A stretch of 64,000 nt of DNA from an uncultured Verrucomicrobiota bacterium (GCA_946186275.1 CAMHMO010000002.1:1-64000), one strand, 5' to 3'; numbered from the stretch's first letter, positions 1 through 8,649 are shown. Made by a program: numbers and translations. The notes: generated from the letters alone by a model not told the origin.

Positions 1-130
1 GGAGCCCCATTCTGTATCCTATTATCGGTCAAAAATAAGAAATGCAAGAAAAAAAGTCGGAGAGAGAGGGGTGGGAAAAGGATTGGTGGCGGTGAAAAAA
101 CATTCTTTCGGCAAAAGCACGGAGTTGTAA

Positions 131-307
131 CTAAAAGTTATTTATATCGACAGAGCACACGCAACGGGCGTTTTGGGCGAATACGGGCGCGGACTTAAGG
201 AGCACTTTCGTCTTCAACCGAAGCCGTCGTATCTTTGCATGGGATCTTTGAACAAGGCGATTGGTGTTGAAGGTTGGGCTGTAGCGGGAAACATCCGATC
301 CTCATAA
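131..307 (+). pseudogene. Remnant of an alpha-oxoamine synthase (BioF/Kbl-like)
   Basis: The frame is open only between a TAA at 128-130 and a TAA at 305-307 and has no usable start codon. Its translation contains IDRAHATGVLGEYGRGLKEH and, further on, GSLNKAIGVEGW. These match the DEAHSTGVxGxxGRG block and the PLP-lysine block (GTLSKAxGxxGG) of 8-amino-7-oxononanoate synthase and 2-amino-3-ketobutyrate CoA ligase. Families of this type are about 390 residues, so only the central PLP-binding part survives. The family call is firm. Whether it was bioF or a sibling (kbl, spt) cannot be told. It is a decayed fragment and not expected to be functional. Confidence 0.7.
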
Positions 308-409
308 CCTCCCACGAGCACATTCCCTCCATTTTCTCCTATATTTTCCCCACAAAAATTTCCCACAAAAAAACCTCAAGAAAGTGTTGCCACCATTTAA
401 GGAAACGCC

Positions 410-769
410 ATGCCGATTTTATCGGCAGAAAAAACGGCGGTAAAAATTTGTGAACTTATGAAAAATCATATTAAAGACTACATAAAAATAATGGGGTTGG
501 CGGTGGTTCCGTTCGGAACGGCGCAGGCGGAGGTTGTCACCATCCAGGTGCAGAAGAAGGAGTTGACGGAACAAAAAGGTGCTCGTTCCATTATCTCGAA
601 GGATAATGAAAAAGGAGAGTGCCTGGAATCGGTGTCTATTCTGTGGCGGGATAAGGATGGATATCCTGCACCGATATTACAACCCAAGGGTTGGCTGGTA
701 AGCTCTTGGGGAAATTCAAGAGATTTTTTCAATATAGGGGTAGAAAGAAGAGATAGTTTGGTAACTTGA
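410..769 (+). CDS. Small predicted exported protein, possibly truncated by a frameshift
   Basis: A 119-aa frame with an AAGGA Shine-Dalgarno-like sequence just before ATG 410. Residues about 18-42 (basic, then IKIMGLAVVPFGTAQAE) look like a signal peptide with an AQA cleavage site, and an internal start at 458 would put the signal peptide at the N-terminus. No family is recognised. The stop codon TGA (767-769) overlaps a TTG codon (766-768) that opens the next frame. That frame encodes 59 more residues to a TAA at 943-945, so the locus may be one gene with a -1 frameshift or two coupled small genes. The region beyond stays in the same frame to 1581. Confidence 0.45.
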   Translation: MPILSAEKTAVKICELMKNHIKDYIKIMGLAVVPFGTAQAEVVTIQVQKKELTEQKGARSIISKDNEKGECLESVSILWRDKDGYPAPILQPKGWLVSSWGNSRDFFNIGVERRDSLVT

Positions 770-945
770 AAAAATGGGTGGAGTGTTACGATAAAGATAA
801 ATTCTCCAATGGGCTTATATCGGAAATTGGGTCACAATTTGCCTTGGCGGTGCCTCAGGTGATCAAAAGTGAATTTTTGCGTGACATGCCTTATGACACG
901 ATAAATAAGGCGGCATATGATTTTCTCAGAAGTAACAAATCATAA
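766..945 (+). pseudogene. 59-residue continuation frame, likely part of a split gene
   Basis: The frame starts at a TTG that overlaps the TGA of the upstream gene and ends at TAA 943-945. The residues (LKKWVECYDKDKFSNG to FLRSNKS) are charged and read like normal protein. The next open stretch (946-1581) is in the same frame and separated only by this stop codon. This favours a decaying larger gene, although a translationally coupled small ORF is possible. No homology is recognised. Confidence 0.3.
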
Positions 946-954
946 CAAGAGAAT

Positions 955-1581
955 ATGATGGCACAGTTGGTAAAATCAAAAGAAAAAGAATTAGGCACTG
1001 CTTTCCATTCCCTCTGGGAGAAGTTATACAGGAAAGAGTTAGGAGAACATGGCAAATGTGTTAGTTGCGTTGGCTTTGGGAAGTGCGAGTTTCTTTTGAT
1101 AAGAGATGCAGATTGCTGCTTTAACAGCCACAAATCGAGGTATATACTCGCAATTGTATCGCTTAATCGAGAGGAGCTTTGTGTGTTTTCTGATATTCCT
1201 ACGATAATTTCGGGGTGTTATGTAGGGTATAGTGACAATGCGGTTGAATTCGATGCTTCTTTTAAAGATGGAATACTTAAGGGCATTTATCCGGGAGGTT
1301 TCTTTTATGACAAACAATTTTGTGCAGTGATTTTAGAGAAACGTTTCGCAAACAGATCGTATACCCTCCCGCTTTATACATGTGAAGCTGTAAGAGTATG
1401 CCAGGGGAGTAAAAAGAGGGATGCAAATGGTAATCCTGTGTACGTTGAATATAGAAAAGACGATCTTGTGTTTCTGAAACTCAGGACATCGATAAAATGC
1501 TGGAAATTTTTGATGGAATATAATTTTAAGACGCCGCAGGAGATGGTAAGGGTTAAAAGAGTGGAGAAAAATGAAGTATGA
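955..1581 (+). CDS. Hypothetical 208-aa protein
   Basis: An ATG-started frame of 208 residues with a basic C-terminus and no signal peptide or transmembrane segment. It is fairly rich in Cys (for example CVSCVGFGKC near residues 36-45) and Tyr. No family is recognised. Because it is in frame with the 766-945 fragment and only nine bases follow that stop, it may be the C-terminal half of a broken secreted protein whose N-terminus begins at 410. Downstream lies an exonuclease gene on the same strand. Confidence 0.4.
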   Translation: MMAQLVKSKEKELGTAFHSLWEKLYRKELGEHGKCVSCVGFGKCEFLLIRDADCCFNSHKSRYILAIVSLNREELCVFSDIPTIISGCYVGYSDNAVEFDASFKDGILKGIYPGGFFYDKQFCAVILEKRFANRSYTLPLYTCEAVRVCQGSKKRDANGNPVYVEYRKDDLVFLKLRTSIKCWKFLMEYNFKTPQEMVRVKRVEKNEV

Positions 1582-1775
1582 GAAGGAAGAAATGAAGACA
1601 GAACTCAAGAACGAGGTAATTGAAGAAAAAAAATCGAAGACAAAAAGGAGTAATAAAATCCGTAATCCCGAAATCATCAGCGCCGCCCTGCAAGAGTGGC
1701 GCGCTGTGCTTTATGTTTCAATATCTTTAGTCTTTATAAAATACCCTTCTAACAAATTCGGTACCTCAAAAACCC

Positions 1776-1804
1776 TTGTCATCTTTGAGCGGTCGCCGAA
1801 AATA
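1776..1804 (+). promoter_or_regulatory. Candidate promoter of the exonuclease gene
   Basis: TTGTCA (1776-1781), 17-bp spacer, then an AT-rich AAAATA (1799-1804) six bases before GTG 1811. The -10 is weak, but the spacing equals that at other genes in this window and supports GTG 1811 as a leaderless start. Confidence 0.4.
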
Positions 1805-1810
1805 AAAGCC

Positions 1811-2608
1811 GTGGAGCGTTTCACGGTCTATGTTGTGGATTTCGAAGGAAGCCTTGCGACGGGAATTTTGGAATACGGGCTGGTCGGGATTGATTTCGTC
1901 GGAGGGATTTTTTCCGCAGAGAGTGCTTTTTGCAAGAACCGCGGACGTATTTCGACTGCCGAATTCGCGCAACATCGTATTTCCGAGGAACAAGTGGCGA
2001 GGTATGAAGATTTTATCAACGTCGTACCGAAGTTTGTCGAATTGCGCGCGGAATCTTTCTTTTGCGCACACAATGCCACTTTCGAAAACGCTTTACTGAA
2101 TTCCTACTGTCCCGTGGTGTTGAATGCATGCGGTGCTGCCTCGTGTTCGCAGGTATCCTGGGGACCTTGGCTGGATACGTGCGTGCTTTATAAGAGGTAT
2201 TTTAAGAAAGTGCTCCGAGGAGAAATCTACTCATTTGCACAAGAAAAAGCCGTCAGTGATACCGATGCAGAGGGCGACTCTGGTGACGAAGGCAGCACAT
2301 CGCAGTCTTCTTTTCCCGACGACACATCTTACGTGTATCGTTCGAAGGCGTTGCCGTCCGTCAGTCTGCAAACGCTCATCGACGGTTGCGGTTTAACAGA
2401 GGTTTTAAATAACCTCGGCGAACGTTTTTGTCCGCCCGATCGTCGACATTACCATGCCGCGCTTTACGATGCGCTGGCGTGCGCATTGCTGTTCTTGAAT
2501 TTTATTCGTTCGGAAGCGGGTCGCGGAAAAACACTGTCTCAGATGCTTCACGAGAGTGCTTCGGAAGCGACGGCGGAGGCGTTGAGGCAACCGACGTTGT
2601 TTCACTGA
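1811..2608 (+). CDS. DEDDh-type 3'-5' exonuclease (DnaQ/PolC epsilon-like)
   Basis: Predicted 3'-5' exonuclease of the RNase T/DnaQ superfamily. Exo I is VVDFEGS near the N-terminus (the D-x-E pair), Exo II is CAHNATFENALL, and Exo III is HYHAALYDALA with the H-x4-D spacing, which is the DEDDh order. A low-complexity acidic Ser/Asp insert (about residues 148-171) separates the second and third motifs. The frame is open back to ATG 1571, but the extra 80 residues are not family-like. The promoter geometry and the position of Exo I favour GTG 1811 (265 aa). The 3' end overlaps the convergent gene on the minus strand by 107 bp. A free-standing DNA or RNA trimming role is likely; the substrate is unknown. 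Confidence 0.75.
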   Translation: MERFTVYVVDFEGSLATGILEYGLVGIDFVGGIFSAESAFCKNRGRISTAEFAQHRISEEQVARYEDFINVVPKFVELRAESFFCAHNATFENALLNSYCPVVLNACGAASCSQVSWGPWLDTCVLYKRYFKKVLRGEIYSFAQEKAVSDTDAEGDSGDEGSTSQSSFPDDTSYVYRSKALPSVSLQTLIDGCGLTEVLNNLGERFCPPDRRHYHAALYDALACALLFLNFIRSEAGRGKTLSQMLHESASEATAEALRQPTLFH

Positions 2609-3080
2609 TCGCAAGTGCTTCAAAGGTCAGAACAACCTGCAATCCGGCATTGTTTAATCCGTTCCGTTTAACGTGCAGCGACCGAATAAATAAAGGCATG
2701 TTGTGCTCCGAAAGTGCCTCCAAAAACGGTCGAACGTGCGGGTAAAAGAAAAACGCGGTCGCGTTTCCCGTATGGCAAACAACGTCGTTGCGAAGCGTGG
2801 AGGGCGTCGGTTTTGGCGACCAAACGAGGTTCTTTTGAAGGGCATTTTTGAAAAATTCCTCAAACTGCGCCTGCGTATCGGCGAAATTCGGGTTATCTTT
2901 CCACGGAAAAATGTGAGCTTGAAGTTGCTTTTCGGCTTTTGCGAGATTGTTGCGGACGGTCGGTAAGGTGCTCAGTTCCGATTGCAGGATGTATTCGCGT
3001 GCTTTTAAACGGAACCAACCGTATGTCAAAGTGCCGTTCAACAAGCACAGAGCGAGTAAAAAGTGGAGTTGTTTCGTCAT
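2502..3080 (-). CDS. GspM/PilO-like membrane protein
   Basis: About 192 residues from ATG 3080, which overlaps the TGA of the upstream gene (ATGA). A short N-terminal cytoplasmic tip is followed by one transmembrane helix (LHFLLALCLLNGTLTYGWF, about residues 5-23), then a coiled-coil-like stretch and a small soluble domain. This is the layout of GspM/PilO periplasmic assembly proteins. No diagnostic motif is available, so the call rests on architecture and on the GspL/PilM-N-like gene directly upstream. The C-terminal 107 bp overlap the convergent exonuclease gene. It probably works with its neighbour in a type II secretion or type IV pilus inner-membrane platform. Confidence 0.5.
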   Translation of the reverse strand: MTKQLHFLLALCLLNGTLTYGWFRLKAREYILQSELSTLPTVRNNLAKAEKQLQAHIFPWKDNPNFADTQAQFEEFFKNALQKNLVWSPKPTPSTLRNDVVCHTGNATAFFFYPHVRPFLEALSEHNMPLFIRSLHVKRNGLNNAGLQVVLTFEALAISETTSVASTPPPSLPKHSREASETVFFRDPLPNE

Positions 3081-4453
3081 TTTTTTTCTTCCTTTGGAGG
3101 AATAACAGGAATTTTTAAAACAAACGCGTTCCGACGATCGTTGCCCGTGCGCCAATCGATCGGAAACGATTGAACTTTAATTTCTTCCGCAAAAACTTGT
3201 TTCAAGACCTCGTTAAAAGCTTCGCGCGACGTTTCGGTGCGTCCTTTTACGATTACAAACGTGCCGTTTTCGGATGCTTCGGTTGACAGTTCGTCGATGC
3301 AACCGTCGACGTCGTTTTGTTCGAGGCGATCCAAAAGGTGCAAAAAGGTTCTCGGAAACAAACAACGGGAGCGATTTTCTTCCTCCAAACGCTTTGCATC
3401 GGCGTTTAAGTATTCGCATCGCGAGCGTTGTTCCAACAGAAGTTTGTATTGTATTTCCTTTTCGCGCATCGATTGATTTTTTTGGTAAAGCGCGACGGAC
3501 AGCGTGCACGCAATCAGTATATTCACTGCCGTCAACAGGCGAAAAAGGAATTTTGTTCGTTTTGAGAGAAAGCGGATTTTAACGGTTGAAAAATCAAAAA
3601 CTTTAAGCGAATTTTTCGGATTTTGCAGAAAATCCAAAGCGCCGACGCAAACGGTCTGCGAAACAACGGACAGAGACGAAACGTCGCCCGATAATTCCGC
3701 AACTTTCGGAATCACATTTGCATGCAGTTCATCACGCAAGGCGGTTGCCGCTTCGGGGTTGATGTTGCCGATGACCGTGAGGCGTTTGCCGTGCGTTTCG
3801 ATGCCCAAAGCTTCCGTCGAAAACACCGACCAATCGCGAAAATTTTCCGACGTTTTCCCCTGCGCGGAAGCGTAAAAATCGGCGTATCGAACCGCCTGCT
3901 CCGTGTAACCGAACAGACGCCGCAACGGCGGTTCGAGAAAGAGAGCGATGTGCGGCCAGCTGTCGGTCGTTAAAGTATTGAAGTAACTCCAACAGGCGGC
4001 GACGGAGGAAACGTAATGAACGTTTGAGGTGCCTTCGGTGACGGTTCGCAGTTGTTGCAGGCGTTTTTTTTCGATAAATTCCACATGATAACGCTGTTCT
4101 TCGAGCGGTGCAAAGCGGCAGGCGTACTTTTGGAATTGAAAGCGAAACTTTTTTGCCAGGGCGCGATGCAGGCGTTGTTCGATGGAGAAATTGGTATCGC
4201 CGTTAATCGGGACGGAGAGCGTTCCGACAAAGGCATCGGGAAGGATGAAAATAATTTCCTTCGGAGCATTTTTAGAGATCGAAGCCCATGATTTTTTAAG
4301 TATCTTCGTCCATTGTTTTTCGGCAACGGCTTCCGTATAACGGTGCGTTTCGGTGACGTACCAATGCCCGTCGCGACGTCCAAAATGTGCCGTTTGCAGT
4401 TGAAACGCATGCGCATCCACGAAAAGATATTCTTCCATGAAACGTTTTCCCAT
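3077..4453 (-). CDS. GspL / PilM-PilN-like assembly protein
   Basis: 458 residues. The N-terminal ~290 residues resemble the actin-like cytoplasmic fold of PilM/GspL (MEEYLFVDAHAFQLQTAHFG start, later FDFSTVKIRFLS). A single transmembrane helix follows (LFRLLTAVNILIACTLSVAL, about 305-325), then a coiled coil and a ferredoxin-like periplasmic domain as in PilN/GspL. A second possible start (MEEYLF) lies five codons downstream. It overlaps the GspM/PilO-like gene by four bases, so the two are translationally coupled. No pilin, ATPase or polytopic platform gene sits next to it. A prepilin peptidase lies about 20 kb away in this window. Confidence 0.55.
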   Translation of the reverse strand: MGKRFMEEYLFVDAHAFQLQTAHFGRRDGHWYVTETHRYTEAVAEKQWTKILKKSWASISKNAPKEIIFILPDAFVGTLSVPINGDTNFSIEQRLHRALAKKFRFQFQKYACRFAPLEEQRYHVEFIEKKRLQQLRTVTEGTSNVHYVSSVAACWSYFNTLTTDSWPHIALFLEPPLRRLFGYTEQAVRYADFYASAQGKTSENFRDWSVFSTEALGIETHGKRLTVIGNINPEAATALRDELHANVIPKVAELSGDVSSLSVVSQTVCVGALDFLQNPKNSLKVFDFSTVKIRFLSKRTKFLFRLLTAVNILIACTLSVALYQKNQSMREKEIQYKLLLEQRSRCEYLNADAKRLEEENRSRCLFPRTFLHLLDRLEQNDVDGCIDELSTEASENGTFVIVKGRTETSREAFNEVLKQVFAEEIKVQSFPIDWRTGNDRRNAFVLKIPVIPPKEEKK

Positions 4454-4530
4454 CGAAACGCGGCGACGTTATTGTCGAATGTTAGCAACGGAAGGTCAAG
4501 CGCGTGGCGATAAAGCGTTTGACAAAAGCA

Positions 4531-4560
4531 TTGCGACGCGACGGTCGTTACCGTTAATAT
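4531..4560 (+). promoter_or_regulatory. Candidate promoter of the ClpX-like gene
   Basis: TTGCGA (4531-4536), 18-bp spacer and TAATAT (4555-4560), ten bases upstream of ATG 4571. The divergent gene starts at 4453, so both promoters share the 117-bp intergenic region. Confidence 0.4.
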
Positions 4561-4570
4561 AAGAGAAAAC

Positions 4571-6136
4571 ATGGGGAAAGATCGTGACAATTTGGAAGAT
4601 GTTCGTGAGCGGTTGGAATCGGTATTCGAACGTCTGCCGATTCGTTTTACCAATCTCAATTTTCAAGACAAAGCCGCGGAAGCGGGACAACCGAGTGGCG
4701 ATGCGCCCGATGCGGACGAGGAAGCGTTTATCAAACAGGTCGAGAATTTTAATCTAAAGCCCAAAGACCTGCGCGATTATCTGGATCGTTACGTCGTAAA
4801 GCAATCGGAGGCAAAGAAAGTGCTTTCGGTGGCGATTTGCGATCACTACAACCATGTCCGCGAGTGCGTGCGTCATCCCGAAAAGCGCGAACAGTTGTAT
4901 TTAAAGCAAAATGTGCTGGTGTTGGGGCCAACCGGCGTCGGGAAAACGTACCTCATCCGCAACATCGCCCGACGCATCGGCGTTCCGTTCGTGAAGGCGG
5001 ATGCGACGAAATTTTCCGAAACCGGTTACGTCGGCGGCGATGCGGAAGATTTGGTGCGCGATTTGGTGAAAGCCGCCAACGGCAATGTCAATCTGGCGCA
5101 GTACGGCATTATTTACGTGGATGAGATCGATAAAATCGCTTCGACGACGTTCGGCGGGAAAGACGTTTCGGGGCGCGGCGTGCAGGTCAATTTATTAAAG
5201 TTGATGGAGGAAACCGACGTCAATTTGGTGACGCCGCACGACATGATTGGGCAAATGCGGGCGATTATGTCGATACAGAGAGGGAAAACGCAAAAAAACA
5301 CCATCAACACGCGGCACATTTTGTTTATTTTCAGCGGTGCTTTCGATAAACTTTCGGATATTGTCAAACGTCGGCTGGATCGGGGATTGATCGGGTTCGG
5401 TGCCGCTTCGGCGGACGATAAAAACGACGCGGCGACGTACCTGCGTCACGTCCAAACGCAGGATTTCATTCAATTCGGCTTCGAACCGGAATTCATCGGG
5501 CGCATTCCCGTACGTGTCGCCTGCGACCCGTTGGTAAAGGAGGATTTGGCGCGCATTTTGACCGACGCCGAATGTTCCATCCTGCAACAGGCGAAGGCGG
5601 ATTTTAACGGTTACGGAATTGATATGACCATTACGCGTGAAGCGATCAACGAAATTGCCGCCCGTGCCGAAGCGGAGAAAACGGGCGCGCGCGGATTGAT
5701 GACGATTTTTGAGCGTATTTTGCGCAATTTTAAGTTCGAACTGCCGTCCTCGGGGATTGGTTCGTTCGAAGTCAATACCGACACGGTTGCCGATCCCGAG
5801 CAGGCATTGCAAAAATTGCTGTTGGAGCATCAATCGCTGACCAACGAACGGCGTTTAGCGGATATTCGCGCCTTTGAAGAAGCTTTTTTTAAAGAAAACA
5901 ACATCCGTATGCACTTTTCGGAAGATGGAATCGCCGAATTGATCAAGCGTAGCATTACCGAGGATAAACCGATTGCGAAATTTTGCAAAACGCTCTTCAA
6001 AGATCTTGCTTATGGTTTAAAAATGATTGTTCAACACCAGGGGGGCAAGGAACCGTTCGTGTTGGATAAAGCCTTTGTGGAAAATCCCGAGGCGGCACTT
6101 TCGGAACAGGTGAAGAAGAGTTTCGGGAAGAAGTGA
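4571..6136 (+). CDS. ClpX-like AAA+ unfoldase without zinc domain, C-terminally extended
   Basis: 521 residues. The AAA+ core has Walker A GPTGVGKT, pore loop GYVGGDAED, Walker B IIYVDEIDKI, the ClpX IGF loop (RGLIGFGAAS, used to dock ClpP), PEFIGRIP and the sensor-2 region KTGARGLMTIFERIL. All of these are ClpX signatures. The usual N-terminal four-cysteine zinc-binding domain is absent and replaced by an acidic, cysteine-free ~65 residues. After the ELPS segment where ClpX normally ends shortly, there are about 120 extra residues. It probably unfolds substrates for ClpP or acts as a stand-alone remodeller with different adaptors. It is preceded by its own promoter. HslU was considered, but the IGF loop and sequence blocks are ClpX-type. 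Confidence 0.8.
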   Translation: MGKDRDNLEDVRERLESVFERLPIRFTNLNFQDKAAEAGQPSGDAPDADEEAFIKQVENFNLKPKDLRDYLDRYVVKQSEAKKVLSVAICDHYNHVRECVRHPEKREQLYLKQNVLVLGPTGVGKTYLIRNIARRIGVPFVKADATKFSETGYVGGDAEDLVRDLVKAANGNVNLAQYGIIYVDEIDKIASTTFGGKDVSGRGVQVNLLKLMEETDVNLVTPHDMIGQMRAIMSIQRGKTQKNTINTRHILFIFSGAFDKLSDIVKRRLDRGLIGFGAASADDKNDAATYLRHVQTQDFIQFGFEPEFIGRIPVRVACDPLVKEDLARILTDAECSILQQAKADFNGYGIDMTITREAINEIAARAEAEKTGARGLMTIFERILRNFKFELPSSGIGSFEVNTDTVADPEQALQKLLLEHQSLTNERRLADIRAFEEAFFKENNIRMHFSEDGIAELIKRSITEDKPIAKFCKTLFKDLAYGLKMIVQHQGGKEPFVLDKAFVENPEAALSEQVKKSFGKK

Positions 6137-6322
6137 CCGTTATTCGAAGTTTTTCACCGCCGTCCGTGGTTGTGCGCGGAAAGTGTTCAAGTGATCCCTG
6201 TTCTTCTTCCTTTAAAAGAAATACCTTCGATGAATTTTGCGCGTAAAATCGTTATTCGTCGGCAATGAGTGCTTGCGGGTTGAGGTTTGTGTTTGTTCAC
6301 AACTTATTCACACCATTATTCC

Positions 6323-8464
6323 TCATCCGTATGAACGTATTTTCCCCATCAAATCATCCGCGTAAATTTGGTTCCAGATGTGATTTCCTAGCGGATCGGT
6401 GACGTAATTTTCGCACGTTTGCAATTCGCGGCAAAGGATGCGTATTTGTTTTTCGCTTTGCATCGGTTCGAATTGGTGCCGTTGCGCCAATCGCACCAAT
6501 AAAGGTTCAAAACGGTATCGCAGGGCAATCATCTGACCGCCGTGTTCCAGACTCGCCGCGATTTGTTCGATAAACAAATCGGCCTGTTCCGACGGTACCC
6601 ATTGCGGAAGGGCTTCCAGTTGAAACTGCGTATCGCTCAGGGCGTGCGCGATGCAGATTTTACTGAACTTCAACCAATCGATCGATTCCGCAAAGAATGC
6701 CGCCTGTCGGTCTTCGAGAGAAAAAATGTGTGGAAAAAGCAACGTTTGCAACGGTCCGATTTGCTCTTGTTTGAGAATTGAAACAATGTGGTCATACCAC
6801 AAACGAATTTGAGCGCCTTTACAGTCCAGTACCAGCAAAGAAGAGTTATTGTCGAACAATGCCCAGCGATGTTGCCACAGCGCGAAAAACGGAATGTCGA
6901 ATGCATCGTGCGAGGTTTTGGTTTTTTCCGTATCCTCCGAAATGTTTTCGGGAACGGTTTCGGTGGAGGACGATTGCGATGTGAAGTTATGTATGTTATT
7001 TTCGGAATGTACGGGCTTGTTCGTATCGGCAACCGCCTGCATCCTCTGAGAACCGTCTGCATTTAACTCATAACCCATTTCGGCGGGAAAATTTTGTGAC
7101 GCCCGAATGTTTGCTTTGTCTTTCGAAGTACATGATAAGCCATTTGACGGGATCGGCAGAAAGGATACGCCTGTCGCATGTTCATAAAAATTCGCACCGC
7201 CTTTTTCGCCTTCCGCTGCCTCCGAATAAAGCACATTGGTGTTTAATGTCGAAGCCCCCGCGTTAGATTTTTTCGAGAAACCCTCGTTTTCCGATGCCGA
7301 TAATGGTTGTATTGCGGGATCATTAAAGGATGTGTGAAGCGGATAAGGGTTCTTTAAAACATCTGCGGGCACTTCATCCGTGAAAGCTTCGTGTTTACAG
7401 GCACAAAAGGAAGTGTTTCGTGAAACGGGAAAAATATCTTTAATCGGTAACGGAGTGTCGCCAAAAGGTTTTTGACAAGCATCCTTCAGACATTCGCGCA
7501 CCGCTTCGGCGACAAACGCGCACACTTGGGCATCCCTCTTGAAACGTACTTCGCGCTTGGTCGGGTGGACGTTGATGTCGACGTCAGTGCCGGGCATTTC
7601 CAAAAAGAGAAATGCTGACGGGTACTGTTTATCGGGCAAAAAGCCGCGGTAGGCTTCCCGAAGCGCGCGCACGAGATTCGGATGCGCAATCGGGCGTTGA
7701 TTGAGGAAAAAGTACAACGTTTGTGCCGTCGCCTGCCCGAACCGCGGTGGTGAAACGACACCCGAAAGGTTCCAATCGTCCCGCGACGTTTGAAGCGGTA
7801 ACCATTGAAGGGGATCGCGCTTCGTCCAAAGCGCATTGACGCGTTCCGACAGGGTTGCACTTTGTGGCGATGCAAACATCAAGCGACCGTCTTGTTTGAG
7901 TTCAAAGTGCACTTGCGGATACGCCAGGGCATACAAACGCACGCAATGGGTAATGTGTGCGCTTTCGGTGGCTTCGGATTTGAGAAATTTACGGCGCACG
8001 GGAACGTTGTAGAAGAGACGTTCGACGGTAATGTCGGTTCCGGCGGGACAGGTGCAGGGGACGTAGGTCGTCGATGCGGTTGTCGAAATTTTAACTTCGC
8101 ATCCCAGTTCGTTTTCGGCGCGGCGCGTTCGGAGGGTGATTTCGGCAACGCTCGCAATCGACGGCAACGCTTCGCCGCGAAATCCGAACGATGTCAACGT
8201 TTGCAGATCATCGATGTGCGCCAACTTCCCCGTTGCGTGCCGTTTAAAGCACAGTTGCGCATCGTCTTCGTCCATGCCGCAACCGTCGTCGCTGACATGA
8301 ATGAGCGGCAGACCGCCGTTGAAAAATTGAATAAAAATATGCTTTGCGCCCGCATCCAGACTGTTTTCCAACAGCTCCTTCACGACATTGGCGGGACGTT
8401 CGATGACTTCGCCGGCGGCAATTTGATTGGCGATTGTTTCCGACAGTACGCGAATGGACGGCAC
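6323..8464 (-). CDS. mutL: DNA mismatch repair protein MutL
   Basis: GHKL ATPase of mismatch repair. The N-terminus has IRVLSETIANQIAAGEV, then KELLENSLDAG, DDGCGM and TSFGFRGEAL. The MutL linker block GTDVDINVHPTKREVRF follows, then a long Ser/Thr/Asn-rich linker (about residues 350-510) and a C-terminal dimerisation domain. The endonuclease motif DQHAxxExxxxE of many MutL proteins is replaced by DCKGAQIRLWYD, so nicking activity is not expected. The frame is open to ATG 8506, but that ATG sits two bases after a TATAAG -10 box. GTG 8464, which starts at the conserved region, is the better start. No mutS is nearby. Confidence 0.93.
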   Translation of the reverse strand: MPSIRVLSETIANQIAAGEVIERPANVVKELLENSLDAGAKHIFIQFFNGGLPLIHVSDDGCGMDEDDAQLCFKRHATGKLAHIDDLQTLTSFGFRGEALPSIASVAEITLRTRRAENELGCEVKISTTASTTYVPCTCPAGTDITVERLFYNVPVRRKFLKSEATESAHITHCVRLYALAYPQVHFELKQDGRLMFASPQSATLSERVNALWTKRDPLQWLPLQTSRDDWNLSGVVSPPRFGQATAQTLYFFLNQRPIAHPNLVRALREAYRGFLPDKQYPSAFLFLEMPGTDVDINVHPTKREVRFKRDAQVCAFVAEAVRECLKDACQKPFGDTPLPIKDIFPVSRNTSFCACKHEAFTDEVPADVLKNPYPLHTSFNDPAIQPLSASENEGFSKKSNAGASTLNTNVLYSEAAEGEKGGANFYEHATGVSFLPIPSNGLSCTSKDKANIRASQNFPAEMGYELNADGSQRMQAVADTNKPVHSENNIHNFTSQSSSTETVPENISEDTEKTKTSHDAFDIPFFALWQHRWALFDNNSSLLVLDCKGAQIRLWYDHIVSILKQEQIGPLQTLLFPHIFSLEDRQAAFFAESIDWLKFSKICIAHALSDTQFQLEALPQWVPSEQADLFIEQIAASLEHGGQMIALRYRFEPLLVRLAQRHQFEPMQSEKQIRILCRELQTCENYVTDPLGNHIWNQIYADDLMGKIRSYG

Positions 8465-8508
8465 ATGGTCAGGACAAGCGATTTGAGCCCGAAACGCAAA
8501 CTTCATTA

Positions 8509-8538
8509 CTTATAAAGTGCTTGAAAAATTGAATACAA
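8509..8538 (-). promoter_or_regulatory. Candidate mutL promoter
   Basis: On the minus strand, TTGTAT (8533-8538) and TATAAG (8509-8514) are separated by 18 bp. Transcription would begin just inside the upstream ATG 8506, which argues for the downstream GTG start of mutL. Confidence 0.5.
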
Positions 8539-8620
8539 GATCGCGAAAAAACGATTTTATTGACCTGTGAAAAATTTTCCTTGAAAAATTTTCCAAGTAA
8601 TCTTAGTTTTGGGAAGGAGT

Positions 8621-8649
8621 TTGTCAGCAACGCCCAAAAACCTTATAAT
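8621..8649 (+). promoter_or_regulatory. Promoter of the NtrC-like regulator gene
   Basis: TTGTCA (8621-8626), 17-bp spacer, perfect TATAAT (8644-8649) and only eight bases to ATG 8658. The transcript would have almost no 5' leader. Confidence 0.65.

Noticed and set aside
4466-4488. TTGCTA 35 bases before the GspL/PilM-like start as another leaderless promoter
   Set aside because: The -10 position reads CGCCGC, which is not a -10 box; the distance alone is not enough.
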